From Ascaphus truei (taxonomy: Eukaryota > Chordata > Amphibia > Anura > Ascaphidae), in assembly GCA_036426205.1 (NCBI GenBank), contig CM071568.1, positions 218,298,381 to 218,362,380 of the forward strand: a stretch of 64,000 bases of DNA, written 5' to 3'. This document shows positions 23,547-34,640 of this stretch, one piece after another. Numbering within the stretch: the first letter of the stretch is position 1; the number at the start of each line of letters is the position of its first letter. The position numbers were made by a program, and so were the translations under genes. Below the pieces are notes generated by a model. That model had not been told where the DNA came from. It ran no database searches and saw nothing but the letters and a program-made list of their open reading frames with translations.

Positions 23547-23589
23547 AACAGCAAGTGGAAGAAAATAGCTGATGCGCTGCACATTGTGG

Positions 23590-23920
23590 GAAGAGTGCTA
23601 GAAATGGACAAACCCGTCCAAATCCGTTCCCCAGATTTTTCAGAATTTATTGTTTAAAATCCTTTCTGCCGTGTAAAATTCGCTGATGGATTGTTATCGT
23701 TTCAATCCGCATGGATGAATCCAAAACCACAATTGGATACAATCCACAGGTGGATTTTAACAATCCAGCCAGAGATGGATTGTCAGTGTTAATTTTTTTT
23801 TTAATCCGCAAAAGTTGAATTAACATTTTTTAGACTGATCTGCTGAAATCCATGGGCCAAAGGAACTGGCCGATCCATGGTGGATCCAAATCTGCCCCCA
23901 AAAATCTCCCATCTTTAAAG
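23590..23920 (+). repeat. Repeat with inverted partner at 25.48-25.65 kb
   Basis: AAATTCGCTGATGGATTGTT...ATTGGATACAATCCAC is matched, inverted, by GGATTGTATCCAAT...AACAATCCATTGGCGAATTT at about 25502-25572. There are further internal ATCCA palindromes. The class is unknown. Confidence 0.55.
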
Positions 23921-24417
23921 AGTACCACGCGCTTTACAGCATTGCAAGAAACATTACACTGACATTAAAGCGAAGATTAAAATGTTAAAAAGTAGCTAAA
24001 CATTGCAGAAGAAAAGGTGGAAGCCCTCCAATGAGCATTATTTATAGTGACTATAGGCATAGCAGGTGTCGGTGTATCTCACAAAAGGAACCAGGTAATG
24101 ATGTAACATGTAGAAATGTTATCAAAAATATTCTGCACTATTCACATATATTGAACATTATATTTACAATATATTTACATATTAAACATTTGAAATGTGG
24201 CATAGTAAAACTACAGTTAAATAACTGTGTATATAGTCATCATATCTTTTACTTAAGATCTGACAGTCTCCTACCAGAGTGATCTCAATATCTTGTTCTC
24301 TATAGCAATTAAGGATAACAATATTGACAAAAAGGAATTTGAGTTCCTACATATTAAAAAAAAAAAAAACAGTACTTTCAACTATGTACCATATCCCTAA
24401 AATTCATAATAAATTGA
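23921..24417. other. No feature seen
   Basis: AT-rich and non-coding, with an A run at 24357-24369. Confidence 0.4.
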
Positions 24418-24423
24418 GTCACT

Positions 24424-24435
24424 CTGCGAGAGAGT

Positions 24436-24471
<36 letters not shown>
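24424..24471. repeat. (GA)n microsatellite
   Basis: A GA tract of about 45 bp. Immediately downstream (24473-24530) begins an AAAGAGCACTCAGAAT...TTTTATTGAAG block that resembles the edge of a PLE-type terminal repeat. Confidence 0.85.
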
Positions 24472-24473
<2 letters not shown>

Positions 24474-24828
24474 ATAAAGAGCACTCAGAATATCCAAAAA
24501 TATATAGTACAATTTTATTGAAGTCTAACATCATATACAGTATAAAAAAATAATTAAAATCACAAAAAGCACTCTGGACCCCACGGAGAATATGGTGCTA
24601 ATGCTTCCATTCAAATTTCTAATGAAAAACTGCAAATCACAAGCTCTGCTACAATAATAGTAGATCCGAATGAATAAATTGCTCCAGGTAATAACAAACC
24701 CTAAGATCTAAAGACTGGCCAGTCAGTATTGAATAAGCATAATATGCTCTCTATGAGAAACTTCTAACTAAGCATCCTCAGTGTGTATTCATTAGTATAA
24801 TATACTCCTAAGTACTAAGACAGATATA

Positions 24829-25184
24829 CAGTAGAGGCAGCGATTATTCTAACAAAAACCAGTGGCAATTCCCCAAAAGACCCAGGTACACCCAGGTACA
24901 TTCTGAATACATGCCTTAAACTTTCCTTAAACTAGCCCCAGCATTTCTGCATTGATTAATGGCCTATCAGATTAACAGCGGGGGGTCCCTGGCAGTCCCA
25001 TTCAAACTGAATTGGACTGCCAGGGATCCCTGCTGTGTTAATCCTATGGGTCGTTAGTCAATGCAGAAATGCCTTAAACGTGCCTCAAACTAGCCCAGAA
25101 CATACCCAGCACATACTCAGCACATACCCAGAATGTAACCCGGCTAGTTTACAGCAAATGTTAGAATAAACGTTGCCTCTACTG
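24829..25184. mobile_element. Complete TA-flanked foldback MITE (family D)
   Basis: The ends are CAGTAGAGGCAGCGATTATT (left) and, read inward from the right, CAGTAGAGGCAACGTTTATT. Both continue CTAACA and are flanked by TA on each side (24827-24828 and 25185-25186). The centre is a near-perfect hairpin around AACAGCGGGGGGTCCCTGGC and GACTGCCAGGGATCCCTGCT, looping at CATTCAAACTGAATTGG. It has no coding capacity. The target duplication fits Tc1/mariner-type transposition. Confidence 0.85.
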
Positions 25185-25186
25185 TA

Positions 25187-25650
25187 TATCACAAGATAGA
25201 ATATGAGCCCACTTATAACATGATACACTCATACAGATATCACATCTGATAATAACAACAGAATAGATCATATTATTTGCACAATTGTAGAAAAATGCTA
25301 GAGATTTGGACTGATGTTTTGTGTGTGTGTGTGTGTCACTGTCTCTGTATGGTAGAGTGAGCAGTATGTGTCCCCACGTACTCAAATATAAACACTCGCT
25401 ACAAGAGCCGCACAAGAAATATTGTCTCTTGCAGCTGCAAGAGCAAGAAACGCATTGTGGACACATGGAAAATACAGATGTTTTTTACAGAGTGTACCTT
25501 TGGATTGTATCCAATGGCGATTGCTGGATTTATCCGCACAGTTGAAACTGTAACAATCCATTGGCGAATTTTACACAGCTGAACGGATTTTGAATGGAAA
25601 ATTCGGGAAAAATCTGGACTGGTTCGCATATCTCTAATGGTTATCGCTAT
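25187..25650. repeat. GT stretch and inverted partner of the 23.6-kb repeat
   Basis: A short GT tract lies at 25319-25336. The segment 25480-25650 is the inverted match to 23590-23740. The frames here are not convincing as genes. Confidence 0.5.
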
Positions 25651-26333
25651 CTAAAATCCAATAATGCAATATAATAAAGAACAAGAATGTTTTATTAACA
25701 AACTTCATTAACATATTTTTGTAATTTTGCAAATAAATTAATACTTAGCAATTTGTGGTGATTTTCCGGCAATTTTAGGATATTTGTACCATTTGTAACT
25801 TGTGAATATTTAGGCTAGCTATTATTATGCATATTTTTGGTGTTGTTTTCTGCCCCAGTGCTAGTGATTTTTAGGTGATTTACATATGTTTAGATTGTTA
25901 ATTTGTATTTACAGCCGCGTCTTCTTTTATTCTCCAACATCTCCTAATTTTTCCGGGATTTTTTTCCGAATGCCACACACTTCACCGCACTTCACTACGT
26001 TCATGCCGCATTCTGACCGCATTCATACCGCATTCATGTTGCATTCACACCCGCGGTTGATGCGCGGTTGATGTGTTTATTGAGAATGGTTCGGATTTAA
26101 TTGGTTGCAATTCTTCGCGTATCCGCCAGATGGCAGATATTCATGAATTGTAATGCGCATGCGCTTCAGTAATGTGTCGACTTGCAGGTGTTTAAAAAAA
26201 TACCACAGTGGTCCATTGTAAATTGGCCTTGGGACTGAAGGAAGAAGTTACAATAATGTATCAATTTAGGCTTTTCATGTAAAAAAAAGACAAGCACAGT
26301 TTCTGGTCTGGTCATTGTCCTGAGAGTCCCGCC
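25651..26333. other. Upstream region of the forkhead relic, no gene seen
   Basis: The sequence is AT-rich with a small tandem CCGCATTCATACCG-like run near 26008-26045. Whether any of it is promoter sequence for the forkhead relic cannot be judged. Confidence 0.35.
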
Positions 26334-26506
26334 ATGAGTGCACAACTGCAGTCCGTGTTCCAAAAACCCGACAGAATGTACGCTTATTTAATATGGGCCG
26401 TGATTAATGCAACAGATGATAAGATGGCAACAATTGTTCAAATTTATCAGTATTTTATCGAAAACTTTGACTTTTACAAATTTTCGCCAGATGCTCATGT
26501 GTGGAA
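26334..26506 (+). pseudogene. Forkhead (FOX) domain gene relic, 5' part
   Basis: The frame opens at ATG 26334 with a 12-residue leader, then DRMYAYLIWAVINATDDKM, ATIVQIYQYFIENFDFYKF and SPDAHVWK. This is helix 1, helix 2 and the start of helix 3 of a winged-helix forkhead domain (compare the family pattern Y-x-x-LI-x-x-A-I and IYx-x-I-x-x-x-F-x-Y). The domain is cut after W-K by an insertion. The sequence GCTCATGTGTGGAA at 26493-26506 is repeated at 27412-27425, where the domain resumes in the same codon phase. It is divergent, so I cannot assign a FOX subclass. Confidence 0.75.
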
Positions 26507-27411
26507 AACAGAGAAAATACTGTGCGCTCCTATCTAACCCAGAATTTAGAATATAAATATAGTGCAGTGACTAAACCACATAAATAAGTGACCGAGAAAT
26601 AAATCACAATAACCACAGTGAGGGTGTATATATGAAGAAAATTATATCACATAACCATGTATTTGTAGAGGCGTCTGCTGCTATAAACACAGGGGGTGGC
26701 TCAGCACCCCCCACACTCTAAGAAATGGAAACAAAAGAAACAGCGCACAACGCCAAATAGTGAGGGAATGAAGAAGTAGTTTATTCTACGAAACATGTTG
26801 GATGATTTTTATCTAGTGCCTTAATATTGCCATTGCCTCCATTGGCTTCACCCTGCTAGTATTACTCCCAGTGGTAATTTTGGGCATATGAGAGACTTTG
26901 AGAGACTTTGAGAGACTTTGACTGCCTCCCTGCCGGTTCCCTCGCTGCTGCGGAGACTGTGACGTCATCACGCAGTATCCCGTGACGGAGCGACAACGTG
27001 GCACGCCGAGTGTACCCTTGCAGAGCTGAGGTCTTACCCCCGTACAGTGGATCTGCTCGCTGAGTTACACGAGCTGCACCAGGCGGCTTGGAAGCGCGAG
27101 CGGTCCCACCAAGCACCAATACCTGCAACGGAGTGTGGTTGCTGTAAAGAGAAATCCCCTTGGGAGCGACGTACTGCTGGATGAGGGGTTTTGGACATTA
27201 ATCCTGCTCCTGAACCAACGTAGCGCCCCCGCTGAGAGAAGCAAGCTGCAGACTCTTCTGACAACAGTTGCTGAGTGGTAACTTGTATGAAACACACTAA
27301 ATGCACCTATTCCACTGTTTTGATGTACGCAGATTTATTACCCTGTAATTACTAATACATAGCATTACTTGCTTCACTATTTGGCGTTGTGCGCTGTTTC
27401 TTTTGTTTCCA
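26507..27411 (+). mobile_element. PLE-derived insertion with 14-bp target duplication
   Basis: The 905-bp insert is bounded by the duplicated GCTCATGTGTGGAA. It has a 35-38 bp internal inverted repeat: GGAAACAAAAGAAACAGCGC and CACAACGCCAAATAGTGA near 26725-26763, with its reverse at about 27372-27410, the right edge. A hammerhead-like core lies at 26766-26797 (GGAATGAAGAA, GTAG hairpin CTAC, GAAACATG). There is also a triple GAGAGACTTT tandem at 26890-26920. A long, irregular target duplication with such a core fits a non-autonomous Penelope-type terminal-repeat insertion. No RT protein is inside. Confidence 0.6.
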
Positions 27412-27747
27412 GCTCATGTGTGGAAGCGTGCAATAAGGAAAAACTTATGTAGCGATCCATTTTTTTTGTATTGATCCCGGTGTTATTGGAGGGTATTGGT
27501 GTGTATCACCGTGTTTTCCCGTATCTATGATCATGGAGACTGCAAAAGGCGAAAGGTCGTGTTAAAACCAACTAAGAAACGTCAGTCGCTGGCAAGCAAT
27601 GCGACAGCGGCAGCTTCCAATAACGGTCCGACCGTCAGTGAAAACCTGGTGACCGGCAACCCTTGCTGTCTGTCCCCGCCCGGATACCTGCAGCCTGAGC
27701 CGGATTTCGCGTACAGTTTCGAGCAAGCTTGTAGCCTCATCAGCTGA
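27412..27747 (+). pseudogene. Forkhead (FOX) domain gene relic, 3' part
   Basis: Directly after the second GCTCATGTGTGGAA the frame continues RAIRKNLCSDPFF, the end of recognition helix 3. It then meets an in-frame TGA at 27472-27474 in the wing, followed by CYWRV and DHGDCKRRKVV, which match wing 2 (YW-x-V, G-N/D-x-KRRR). A 50-residue Ser/Pro/Asn-containing tail ends at the stop near 27747. Besides the insertion, the TGA is the only lesion I see. The gene may have died by insertion and decayed little since. With no introns in or near the domain, it may be a retrocopy or a naturally intronless FOX gene. Confidence 0.72.
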
Positions 27748-28189
27748 CTACAGGTGTAGTAGTCCCACTGTCACCTGTCAAACGACGTGTATGATCAAGA
27801 ATACGGGACTGGCAGTGGCTTGGCGCCAGCTGATTGGGAAAGTCTATGATGAGTAATGTTGCCGTATTTTATTCTGTTTTTTTTTATTTTGAAAATATCA
27901 ATATCAGTGCGATTCAAAAGTCAAGCGATTCTCCTGTAAGCAATATCATTGGCTGAGCGGCTTCTACAGTAGATACTGCACAATTGGTGAAAAGCTAGGT
28001 GCATGCACATTGGAACCTTCTTGAAACGCATATGCGTGTCATCACATCGACGGTAGGCACATGCGCATGTGAACAGGAGACGCCCCCGAGAAAATTATTG
28101 GTGGATTGACTGTGGGAACTTCTTTAGGGGACTGACTGACCATTACAGTAAAACTTTAACTTTTTTTTTGTTCCTCAGAAAAGAAAACT
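27748..28189. other. No feature seen
   Basis: This is downstream of the forkhead relic. The 28069-28332 frame (87 codons) is not recognisable and overlaps the duplicated unit that begins at about 28190, so I do not call it a gene. Confidence 0.4.
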
Positions 28190-29302
28190 TTGTCATCTCA
28201 TGCGTAAAAACGGCAAATGGAGGGATTTCGATGGATAATATCGCTTTGTGTAACAATGCCTGCACATTGCTGAATCTGATTAAAAAAACACGTACCGGAC
28301 TCTACAGTTTAGTGGCCGTTGTTATTGATTAGGAAAGAATACCTGAAACAGTATGCAGATGTTTTCAGACCGTATACAATACTTTTTTATATATACTGTA
28401 TAATAAACCCGAAAAAATAAAAAGTATGCATTTATTCTACATGTATTCCAGCACACATGTGTATTCTATACCCGTACAGCATGTATTGTTTTAATACTTT
28501 TGTGATGTACAGTACTGAGCATGCCTACAGTATACAGTACAGAATGCCTGGACAGTACTGTACAGTATGTTCTTGAAACACTGTATTTTGTTACAGTATA
28601 AAAGGAGATAATGGAACAATTTAAAACAAACCAACATTTTCTTTTATTGGTGGAGTAAGTACAAAAATATTTATTTACAAATACAATGTAAAAACATTTT
28701 AAGTGTACAGCAATTCAAAACATCAACAGGTGTATGGTTTACTGCTAGTGAAAACATTTATGTACAGAAAGTCAAAACATTTACAGTCAGTCAGTATGGT
28801 TTACAGTCACATGGTGTTATTAAAAAAAAATCTTTATTCATGAAATTTAAAAAACGCAACATCTCCTTTATTAAAGTACAGAAAGTCAAAACACTTACAG
28901 TAGGATGGTGTACATCTCATGCGGAAAACGACAAATGGAGGGATTTCGATGGATAATATCGCTTTGTGTTACAATGCCTGCACATTGCTGAATCTGATTA
29001 AAAAAAACACGTATCGGAGTCTGCAGTTTAGTGGCCGTTGTTATTGATTAGGAAAGAATACCTGAAACAGTATGCAGATGTTTTCAGACCGTATACAATA
29101 CTTTTTTTATATATACTGTATAATAAACCCGAAAAAATAAAAAGTATGCATTTATTCTACATGTATTATGTTAGTATGGTTAACAGTCAACACAACAGTA
29201 CGGTGTTATTAAAACAAATTCTTTAGTCATAAAATTTAAAATACGGAACATCTCCTTTATTAAAGTACAGAAAGTCAAAACATTTACAGTAGGATGGTGT
29301 AT
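28190..29302 (+). repeat. Local duplication of two units
   Basis: Unit A (28190-28440) recurs at 28915-29167, almost identical by eye over 250 bp (GGAGGGATTTCGATGGATAA, CAGTTTAGTGGCCGTTGTTA, AAGTATGCATTTATTCTACA). Unit B (about 28775-28915) recurs at 29168-29302 (CATCTCCTTTATTAAAGTAC, ACAGTAGGATGGTGTA). The order is A, spacer, B, A, B. Neither unit has a recognised class. Confidence 0.75.
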
Positions 29303-29318
29303 AGAACAGTCAGTCAAG

Positions 29319-29421
29319 CCTGCACAACTCCAGTCCTCAAGGGCCGCAAACAGGCCCGGTTTTCAGGATAACCTTGAAAACCCGGCCTGGTTGCGGCCCT
29401 CGGGGACTGGAATTGTGCAGG
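29319..29421. mobile_element. Hairpin MITE
   Basis: This is a single imperfect palindrome: CCTGCACAACTCCAGTCCTC and GGGCCGCAAACAGGC against GCCTGGTTGCGGCCC and GGGGACTGGAATTGTGCAGG. The loop is TTCAGGATAACCTTGAA. The motif resembles a hairpin repeat I know from many fish and frog genomes, but I cannot name the family safely. Confidence 0.65.
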
Positions 29422-29437
29422 TCTTGTGTACAGTAAG

Positions 29438-29660
29438 TAATATATATATATATATATATATATAATGTATATCTATGTAATCTCTATAGAGAGAGGGAGA
29501 TCTCAGTATTTACACACACACTCAGAGAGAGACTGTGTGTGTGTGTGTGCGTGTGTATATATATATAGATATAGAGATACAGAGAGAGTATGTGTGTACA
29601 TATATAGATCTATAGATATATATACATACACACACAGACAAAATATATATTCATACACAC
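29438..29660. repeat. (TA)n, (GT)n and (GA)n simple repeats
   Basis: Alternating TA at about 29440-29465, GA/CA stretches at 29490-29530, GT at 29534-29556 and TA-rich to 29650. Frames through it are artefacts. Confidence 0.9.
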
Positions 29661-30161
29661 TTACATATTAAGAGCTCTTGCATTATTTCATACATGATAA
29701 CATGTAAACATGATGAAGTATGAATGAAGATTATGGTAAGTAGATTTCTTAAGAGGCCCAATACAGTACACAATAACACATAACATGAAACAGTAGTTAA
29801 TGTGAAATGGTTAATGTAATAATGTTGTATATAAAACACTCTCATAACATGACACTAAACATTACAATACTCAAGGTGTTAAATCTTACACTTAACTTGA
29901 CCTAAGTGAATGTCATATTACATTTAAATGCAAGTTTGGGCCTAATGTCTTATCAGTAACCAACTGATTAATATGTTATGAAACATGCCTTAAATTATTC
30001 AGTGAATGAGCATTTGTAAACATTCATATGTGTAGAAGGACATACTTGAATGTTTGCAACCATCGCTACATGATCATACATACACTATGCATGAAAGAGT
30101 ATGCATTAAACACCACAACATCACAAAATAGTTTAGTGAAGGTTGTTATTTATTTATTTTT
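29661..30161. other. No gene; probably inside the Harbinger-type copy
   Basis: AT-rich non-coding sequence between the simple repeats and the stop codon of the 30.16-31.03 kb exon. It should contain 3' UTR, and possibly the unlocated left end of that element. Confidence 0.35.
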
Positions 30162-31029
30162 TTACTTTTGAGAGCGAGTCACAGGCCTGCTTGTTGCCTG
30201 TTGTGATTTTCTTCTCCCTGTGCCAAGTACTCTCGGCTTCACTGTAGCACTTGTGGGCTGTGGCACTGGTTCAGGGGCACTTGTTGTGGGCTGTGGCACT
30301 GGTTCAGGGGCACTTGTTGTGGGCTGTGGCACTGGTTCAGGGGCACTTGTTGTGGGCTGTGGCACTGGTTCAGGGCCACTTAAGATACATTGCAACACTG
30401 GCGGGCACTTTCTTGTGTGTGTGTTTTTGTCTTCTTCCAAAAGCTGGTCATTTGTAATTGTTGACCAATCTTTCTTTTGCGTGGCTCATTTGTAGGTGTC
30501 GGTTCAATATTTGGAACAGATGATGTAAACGGTTGGATGTTGACAGGGACCTGTACAGAAGTGACATCAAGTGTACCAGAACCATCCTGAAGTTGTGAAT
30601 GAAGTACTGATGGGTCTGGAGAAAAAATACCACCACATAAAGATCCATCCTCTGATGGGTGATACTGGAATTCCTGCTCTCTTGCTGTACTCCTAAACTG
30701 ATTGGCTTGGCTTACATTCAGAACTAGTGCTTGTAACGTGTGGTTTAGATTTTGGAGTTCTTTAGGAACTTGTATGATGATATTTTTTATTTGTATCATT
30801 TCTGATATCATCCTTTCATGCATCCTTTCGTGCAGTGACATCATCCTTTCATGCACTGACATCATTTCTGAATGGCAACGATTTTCTTCACCCAAGATTC
30901 GTTCTTCCGAAGCTGCAATTGCTGAAAAAGTGTCACGAGCAGTAGGACTTGAATGCTGTGTTAATCCAGGAGTGTCAACAACTTCATGGTCACTTGAGTC
31001 AATTTCTCCGTGATCGGAAACATCTGGTT
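30162..31029 (-). pseudogene. Myb/SANT-like Harbinger protein, last exon (copy 1)
   Basis: An exon-like frame runs from an acceptor (TTTTTAG at about 31030-31036) to a TAA at 30162-30164. It encodes EPDVSDHGEIDSSDHE, an S/T-rich part, then a helical segment with repeated SLHERMHERMISEM and IIIQVPKELQNLNHTLQALV. The tail has four PEPVPQPTTSA repeats of 33 bp (about 30243-30375) and a basic end GTGRRKSQQATSRPVTRSQK. The same exon is present at 35341-36035. In the full element this C-terminal half follows a Myb/SANT-like DNA-binding domain. Here the upstream exons are deleted, so the copy is non-autonomous. A frameshift near 30400 separates the PEPV tail from the upstream frame. Confidence 0.7.
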
Positions 31030-31409
31030 CTAAAAATAAAAACATAAATGAGCAACTCACATGGAACTTTAACATTGTTTTTTGCTTTAATGATAGTTGT
31101 TCTGATAGTGGAACACATTAAATGTTGACATATTATGTTAAATTTATGTACAATAAAATTTGTAATCTTTTGCCTACAATTACGTGTCGAATCAGTGTGA
31201 ATGATGAATGAATGAAAGATTATTGTGACATCACAACTCCGAGTTGCTACTTGAAAACGCACAAAATACATGTTGTGTAATGAAACCGTACATCTCCTCT
31301 GTGTCATTAACTATTCATAAGTTCATCACATGGGAAACTCACATGTTTGAAACAATGTAATTAGCCATGGCAATGTACACATTATAAGGTGTGTACGTCA
31401 AACACTCAC

Positions 31410-31468
31410 CTTCCATTCTTGATGATGACATTGATGAGCCAGGTGAGGACACGTGTTCTGTCTGAGCT
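31410..31468 (-). pseudogene. Myb/SANT-like Harbinger protein, truncated middle exon (copy 1)
   Basis: The piece encodes the PAQTEHVSSPGSSMSSSRMEG-like sequence and ends at a GTGAGT donor (31409 downward). It corresponds to 36416-36475 of the larger copy. At about 31468 the sequence jumps to terminal sequence otherwise found at 39593, so exons and introns spanning 3.1 kb of the larger copy are missing. Confidence 0.7.
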
Positions 31469-31765
31469 GGCACAGAGAATGAATAGAAATACAAGCTGCC
31501 TTTAAATGGGCCGCTCAATCAAAAACATGCTTGCATCGCCAGATTCAGAAAGAAGTTCAATTGGCGAACATAACACGCCCTCGCCATGATCGCCGATACA
31601 CCTGTGTGTGATCGGAAAATCATCGCCATAGTGGGAACATATGTTTTCGGCTTCATTGGCCAGGGATTCAGCCCTTATTGCATATGGCGAGGGAAAATCA
31701 CCAAAAACATGTCGATCGGGAACACTTGGCGAATGCATTTTTTCGGCGCTTAGTGCATGAGGCCC
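31469..31765 (-). mobile_element. Terminal region of Harbinger-type copy 1
   Basis: About 95% the same by eye as 39593-39882. It is filled with TCGCCA/TGGCGA-type short motifs in both orientations and ends GCTTAGTGCATGAGGCCC, followed by TAA. The inward-reading end GGGCCTCATGCACTAAGC with a TWA flank fits PIF/Harbinger (3-bp target duplication). The opposite end was not found. Confidence 0.6.
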
Positions 31766-31768
31766 TAA

Positions 31769-32150
31769 GATTGTAATCTCAATGGGACAGTGATTTATTA
31801 AGACTGCAAATATTTTATTTTAGCACTACACAAGAAAGAACAATTATTATAATTAATATTATTATTATTAAATTGGTAGTATTCACTGGTCTGACCATGC
31901 CAACCTAGAAACTTATGTGATGGTAGAGGGAGCATGTTACAATACAATACAGCTCCAACCAGCTCTCTGTTTTTGCCAGTCAAGATGGCCAACCAAAGCC
32001 TAGGTTAGCTGAGCCATCAGAGTGACAAAATGGTCCCCACCCTAGACATATTGTATTAACTGATGTGGTTATGTATCGTTACTGCCGTATGTAAATGCAC
32101 TTGTCTGTGTGACTCATTATGTGGCTGAGCTAGCGACAAGTGGCTGAGTG
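31769..32150. other. No feature seen
   Basis: AT-rich, non-coding sequence between the Harbinger-type end and the R-family copy. Confidence 0.4.
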
Positions 32151-33070
32151 ATGGGAATATAATGAGCCAGAGTGCTGGCCTTTGTGAAGGCCAGGTGGAC
32201 TGTTAAGGGAGTTGGAAGGGGTAAGTAGAACTTTAATTTACTATATGCTGGCTGGTTAATGTTTTGGTTATGTTTTATTTTTTTAATGGGCAAATTAGCT
32301 ATTATCCAGATATGGATAATAGGGATTTTGCCCATTACTTTACTGTATGTGTTGGGGGAGGAGGTGTTCAATGATTTTATTGATGTTTGTATTGTAATCT
32401 TTATTGGAGTAGAGAGATTGAATGAAGGGGGTAGTTGCCCTAGTGTGGTGGTTAGGTCTCTCAGGTTGGCAGTTTGGGGAGGGGGGTTTAACCCTTTCAT
32501 TACCATAGTGGTAATTACAGCTAAGGTAATGAAAGGGTTAACCCCTCCTGCAACCTTCCCGGTAGGCCTAACCACCCGCCCTTGGGAAATCACCCCCTTC
32601 ACTCACCCCCCCTGCTCCCAATAAACTAGGTAGTCTTGCTTAACCCTTTAATTGCCTTAGCGGTTAACCGCTAAGGTAAGGAACCTGCTTTTATTTTATT
32701 TTAATCACACAGTATTGTAGCACGGGATCTCCGGAGCTGAATCGCATTGATTTCAGGTCTGGGGATCCCCAGCTTCCCGAGTTACAGACCCTGTTATGAG
32801 GTGCCGGTATCCCTCTGGTTTGTTTAAATCCACCGATCACATGGGCCGTGATGCGGGAGAATTAAACATGGCTGCTTGGTTACTGGCACCCCATAACAGG
32901 GCCTGTAACTCGGGAAGCAGGGGGTCCACGGACCTGAAATCAATGCAGTTCAGCTCCAGAGACTCCCTGCTACAATACTGTATTATTAAAATAAATAAAA
33001 GCCCCTTGATCACCTGTTAGAGGTGCATAGGTAGAGTGACTGATTCAGTCTATCTCTTACTGCGCATCTC
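32151..33070 (-). repeat. R-family repeat, copy 3 (inverted), with long foldback
   Basis: This copy lies opposite to 18225-19830. It holds TTATCCAGATATGGATAA (32298-32315), TAACCCCTCC...GGTAGGCCTAACCACC near 32538-32577, and CCGCTAAGG modules near 32660-32680. A foldback has arms 32727-32820 and 32880-32975: GATCTCCGGAGCTGAATCGC and CCAGCTTCCCGAGTTACAGA against CTGTAACTCGGGAAGCAGGG and TTCAGCTCCAGAGACTCCCT. The end AGAGTGACTGATTCAGTC lies at 33032-33049. Confidence 0.7.
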
Positions 33071-33370
33071 TTACCACCAGGTGAAGAACAGTAGGATTCA
33101 CACAGCAGGGACCCCCACTGTGTTAATCTGATGGGTCATTAGTTTGGCTGCTGGAACCTCGCAACATGCTATAGGTTGCCATGCAGAACTCGCAAGGTCG
33201 ACAACCGTCAGCTGCAGCTGTAAATCACTTAGCCATTTTGAAATTACAGCCAGATACACCATCATAGTTCATTGGAAATAAAGCTACTACCCCATTCACA
33301 GATTTTTTAACCAATCGCATATGGGATATGATGCTAATGGTGAAACTTAAAGATATCTATATATATGAAA
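33071..33370. repeat. Fragment of the family-D/E hairpin module
   Basis: CAGCAGGGACCCCCACTGTG and TTAATCTGATGGGTCATTAG (33101-33142) match half of the hairpin core at 24970-25060 and 50570-50660. The rest is unassigned. Confidence 0.45.
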
Positions 33371-34430
33371 AGAGCAAAAGAAAAAGGAGCCCAAGAAAAT
33401 AGCACTCTAGTATACCGTTGGCAATATCAAAAACACAATTTCTTTATTAGATGTCACAAAAAGAAATAAAAGATAGCACAGAAATTTAAAAGCAAGGCAT
33501 GGATCCCCTGTGCGTAAACCAAAGCAATATGCTGACTACAGTGCCTGTAGTATCCATATGTGATACTGTAAGAAGCCAGGGAATAGAAGAAAAATATCCC
33601 TAGCTTAAATCCAAATTCCAGAAGGAAAATTCATGAAATAATAGTAATCAACGTCTTAGGGAAAAAGACAGCAAACAGTAATACTTAGTGGCAGGTATAT
33701 AGCTACTGAGAGTAAACTACCCACACATACATACATGATATGCAGGAAGGCTAGAGCAAAAACCTCACATCAAAATCAAGTCTCTTCCAGAATGTTATCT
33801 GACTGATAGTATCATGGTTATAATACCAAACAAGCTAAAATAACAGTGTAGAAAGCTAGTCCTATTGGAGCGACATGTAGCAAGTAGAGTTGATTCAAAT
33901 CCAGATTCAATGAAACACAATCCTAGAGTATATATGAACACTCAGCACTATCCTGCACACACATATAAGGGTAACAGCACACACATAAGACAGCAGCTTT
34001 AACCGGTATAATTACGTATCCCTAGAAGGGGAGAGACCAGGGGATCCTGCCTACAGCACCCACGCAGCGTTTCAGCTGGATGCCTTCAACTGGAAGTGGT
34101 GGGATAGGCAGAATAATATGCACACTTAAAAAGGATTATATTCATGCCAAAAATGCGATTGCCAGGTGAAAATTAAGACCTTTAACATACCTTAATTGTT
34201 GCCAGGGGTGCAGAAGACAAACGAACCTATTGCGCATGCGCAACATGACGTAATCGGCTCGTTGCACTCCAAGCTGAGACGCACCGCCATAGAGCCTTGT
34301 GCGCATGTGCCCGGTTCCCACCAGAGGTCCCAAGCTACAGAGAGACTGACACTCGTTGTCTGAGCATGCGCTTATGCATAGCTTATGGCATAGCCAAGCT
34401 TATGTGCGTCTCAAATTGAAATGTTATGCC
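33371..34430 (-). mobile_element. Probable Penelope-like terminal repeat remnant
   Basis: On the minus strand, 34059-34100 reads CCAGTTGAAGG, CATCCAGCTGAAACGCTG, an eroded version of the hammerhead-like core arrangement. The plus strand opens with AAGAGCAAAAGAAAAAGGAG, ATAGCACTCTAGTA and a TTTCTTTATTAGA stretch, a pattern I associate with PLE ends. No protein is attached. The assignment is by resemblance only. Confidence 0.4.
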
Positions 34431-34640
34431 CCATAAGCTATGGAGGGGAGGGGGAGAAGAAGCCAGTGGTGAGGCCAGGCTGAGGTCCTGCGAGCGGGTA
34501 GCACCCCCCCCCCCTCCAATCAGCAGCGCGGGGGGTGGGGTGACTGGGGAAGAGTCAGGACAAACAATGCCCCCTCCCCCGTCTCCCCCTTCCTCCGCAC
34601 ATCTGTGGGTGGGGGGGGACCAGTCAAGAGAGAGGGGGGG
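34431..34640. other. GC-rich block with G and C runs
   Basis: The block carries homopurine/homopyrimidine runs such as the C run at about 34504-34514. Frames on both strands are artefacts. Confidence 0.5.

Noticed and set aside
30220..30400. Possible CRISPR-like array
   Set aside because: The 33-bp units are contiguous without spacers and encode PEPVPQPTTSA in the transposon protein.
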